The notes under the pieces were generated by a model that did not search any database, was not told the origin of the DNA, and saw only the letters and a program-made list of their open reading frames with translations. This document shows positions 63,377-64,000 of a stretch of 64,000 nucleotides of DNA, in pieces; the stretch's first letter is position 1; every line of letters begins with the position of its first letter. The stretch spans positions 1,488,001 to 1,552,000 of the forward strand of contig NZ_LT629772.1 of the NCBI RefSeq assembly GCF_900105385.1, given 5' to 3'. A program made the translations under genes and the position numbers. This DNA is from Microlunatus soli. GTDB lineage: Bacteria; Actinomycetota; Actinomycetes; Propionibacteriales; Propionibacteriaceae.

Positions 63377-64000
63377 TCAGGGACGGCGGTCGATGGTCGA
63401 GGTCAGCTCGCTGATGGCGGTCACGAAGTCGGGCGAGGCGAGCAGCCGTTCGGCGGTGGCGTCCAGCTGTTCGCGGTAGTCCCGCTGGGCGGCCGTACTG
63501 AATTCGGCTGCCGGACCGGAGACGCTCAACGCCGCCACCGTTCTCCCGTCCAGCACCAATGGGACCGCCAGACAGCGCAGCCCGACGCTGCGCTCGTTGT
63601 CGTCGATGCCGTAGCCCCGTCGGCGCAGCCTGCGCAGATCGGCGGTCAGCTCGGCGAGACCGGTGATCGTCTTGTCGGTGAACGCGGCGAACGGCTCGGC
63701 CGGCAGCCTGCCAGGCAGTTCTTCGTCGGCGAGGCCGGACAGCAGCACCTTACCCAGCCCGGTGCAATAGAGCTCGTCACGGGAGCCGACGGTGGAGGTG
63801 AAGCGGAGCGGCCGTCCCGACTCCTCGACGCAGACGTGCACGACCTGGGGGCCGTCGAGCACCCCCAGATTGGCGGTGTGGCCGGTCGATCGGGCCAGTT
63901 GCTTCATCTCGGACGAGGCCAGCGCCCGGACATCGAGATTGCGTTCGTAGCCGCGGGCCAACTGCTGGACCTTGTGTCCGAGCCGGAAGCTCGGCTGATC
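63377..64000 (-). CDS. IclR family transcriptional regulator, 5' end off the right edge
   Basis: At least 207 residues are visible, starting inside the protein with PSFRLGHKVQQLARGYERN at the end of the DNA-binding domain. The rest is the IclR effector domain: HTANLGVLDGPQVVHVCVEE, STVGSRDELYCTGLGKVLLS and the RRLRRRGYGIDDNERSVGLR and LAVPLVLDG blocks. It probably controls the D-aminoacylase/amidohydrolase pair through the dyad at 63275-63295. Confidence 0.93.
   Translation of the reverse strand, partial: DQPSFRLGHKVQQLARGYERNLDVRALASSEMKQLARSTGHTANLGVLDGPQVVHVCVEESGRPLRFTSTVGSRDELYCTGLGKVLLSGLADEELPGRLPAEPFAAFTDKTITGLAELTADLRRLRRRGYGIDDNERSVGLRCLAVPLVLDGRTVAALSVSGPAAEFSTAAQRDYREQLDATAERLLASPDFVTAISELTSTIDRRP

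Overview
The window is GC-rich, uses many GTG starts and has short four-base gene overlaps. It carries an actinobacterial housekeeping block: glmU, prs, rplY (Ctc), pth, mfd, a SurA-like lipoprotein, mazG, eno, a FtsB/DivIC protein, a DUF501 protein and a Ppx/GppA phosphatase. This is the same gene series found around mfd and eno in mycobacteria, here spread over about 34 kb and interrupted by accessory genes. The organism is most likely a soil-type actinobacterium of the Propionibacteriales (Microlunatus-like); that placement is inference from gene content and style, not from a marker-gene comparison. No rRNA, CRISPR array, insertion sequence or phage is visible. One tRNA gene is present.

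Left part (1-17.6 kb): the 5' end of a stand-alone AICAR formyltransferase, a DHA2 drug-efflux protein with its MarR regulator, a tRNA with anticodon UAA but a short variable loop, a membrane metallophosphoesterase, peptide deformylase coupled to a double-ACT protein, then ppx, DUF501, ftsB and eno. After eno come a small membrane protein, a frameshifted alpha/beta hydrolase, a P-loop kinase coupled to an epimerase, a HAD phosphatase, mazG with its lipoprotein partner, a tyrosine phosphatase and two small paralogous membrane proteins. A perfect 65-base palindrome sits on the ftsB stop codon.

Middle part (17.6-39.8 kb): a decayed methyltransferase; a LacI-controlled carbohydrate ABC importer operon ending in a cytoplasmic sulfatase; a MerR regulator; mfd; two tandem secreted SH3-like proteins; a HbpS-like secreted protein divergent from a five-helix histidine kinase and a NarL-type regulator (a SenS/SenR-like trio); then pth, rplY, prs and glmU. 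Several intergenic spaces hold short tandem repeats or a recurring inverted-repeat element with core CTGAGCCTGTCGAAGG.

Right part (39.8-64 kb): an arginine/ornithine module (ddaH-like, rocD, divergent Lrp), aldo/keto reductases, a DHFR-like protein with an ECF sigma factor, a Tat-exported phosphoesterase with a LamG-like domain, a reductase pair, a TetR regulator divergent from a ketopantoate-reductase-like gene, a P-loop kinase-like protein, an acetyltransferase, and a SipW/TasA-type secretion cluster. In that cluster one signal peptidase is fused to what looks like a substrate domain with its own internal signal and a long acidic repeat tail. A large LuxR-type regulator next to it is split by a single-base frameshift. 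The window ends with an amidohydrolase and D-aminoacylase pair next to an IclR regulator that runs off the right edge.
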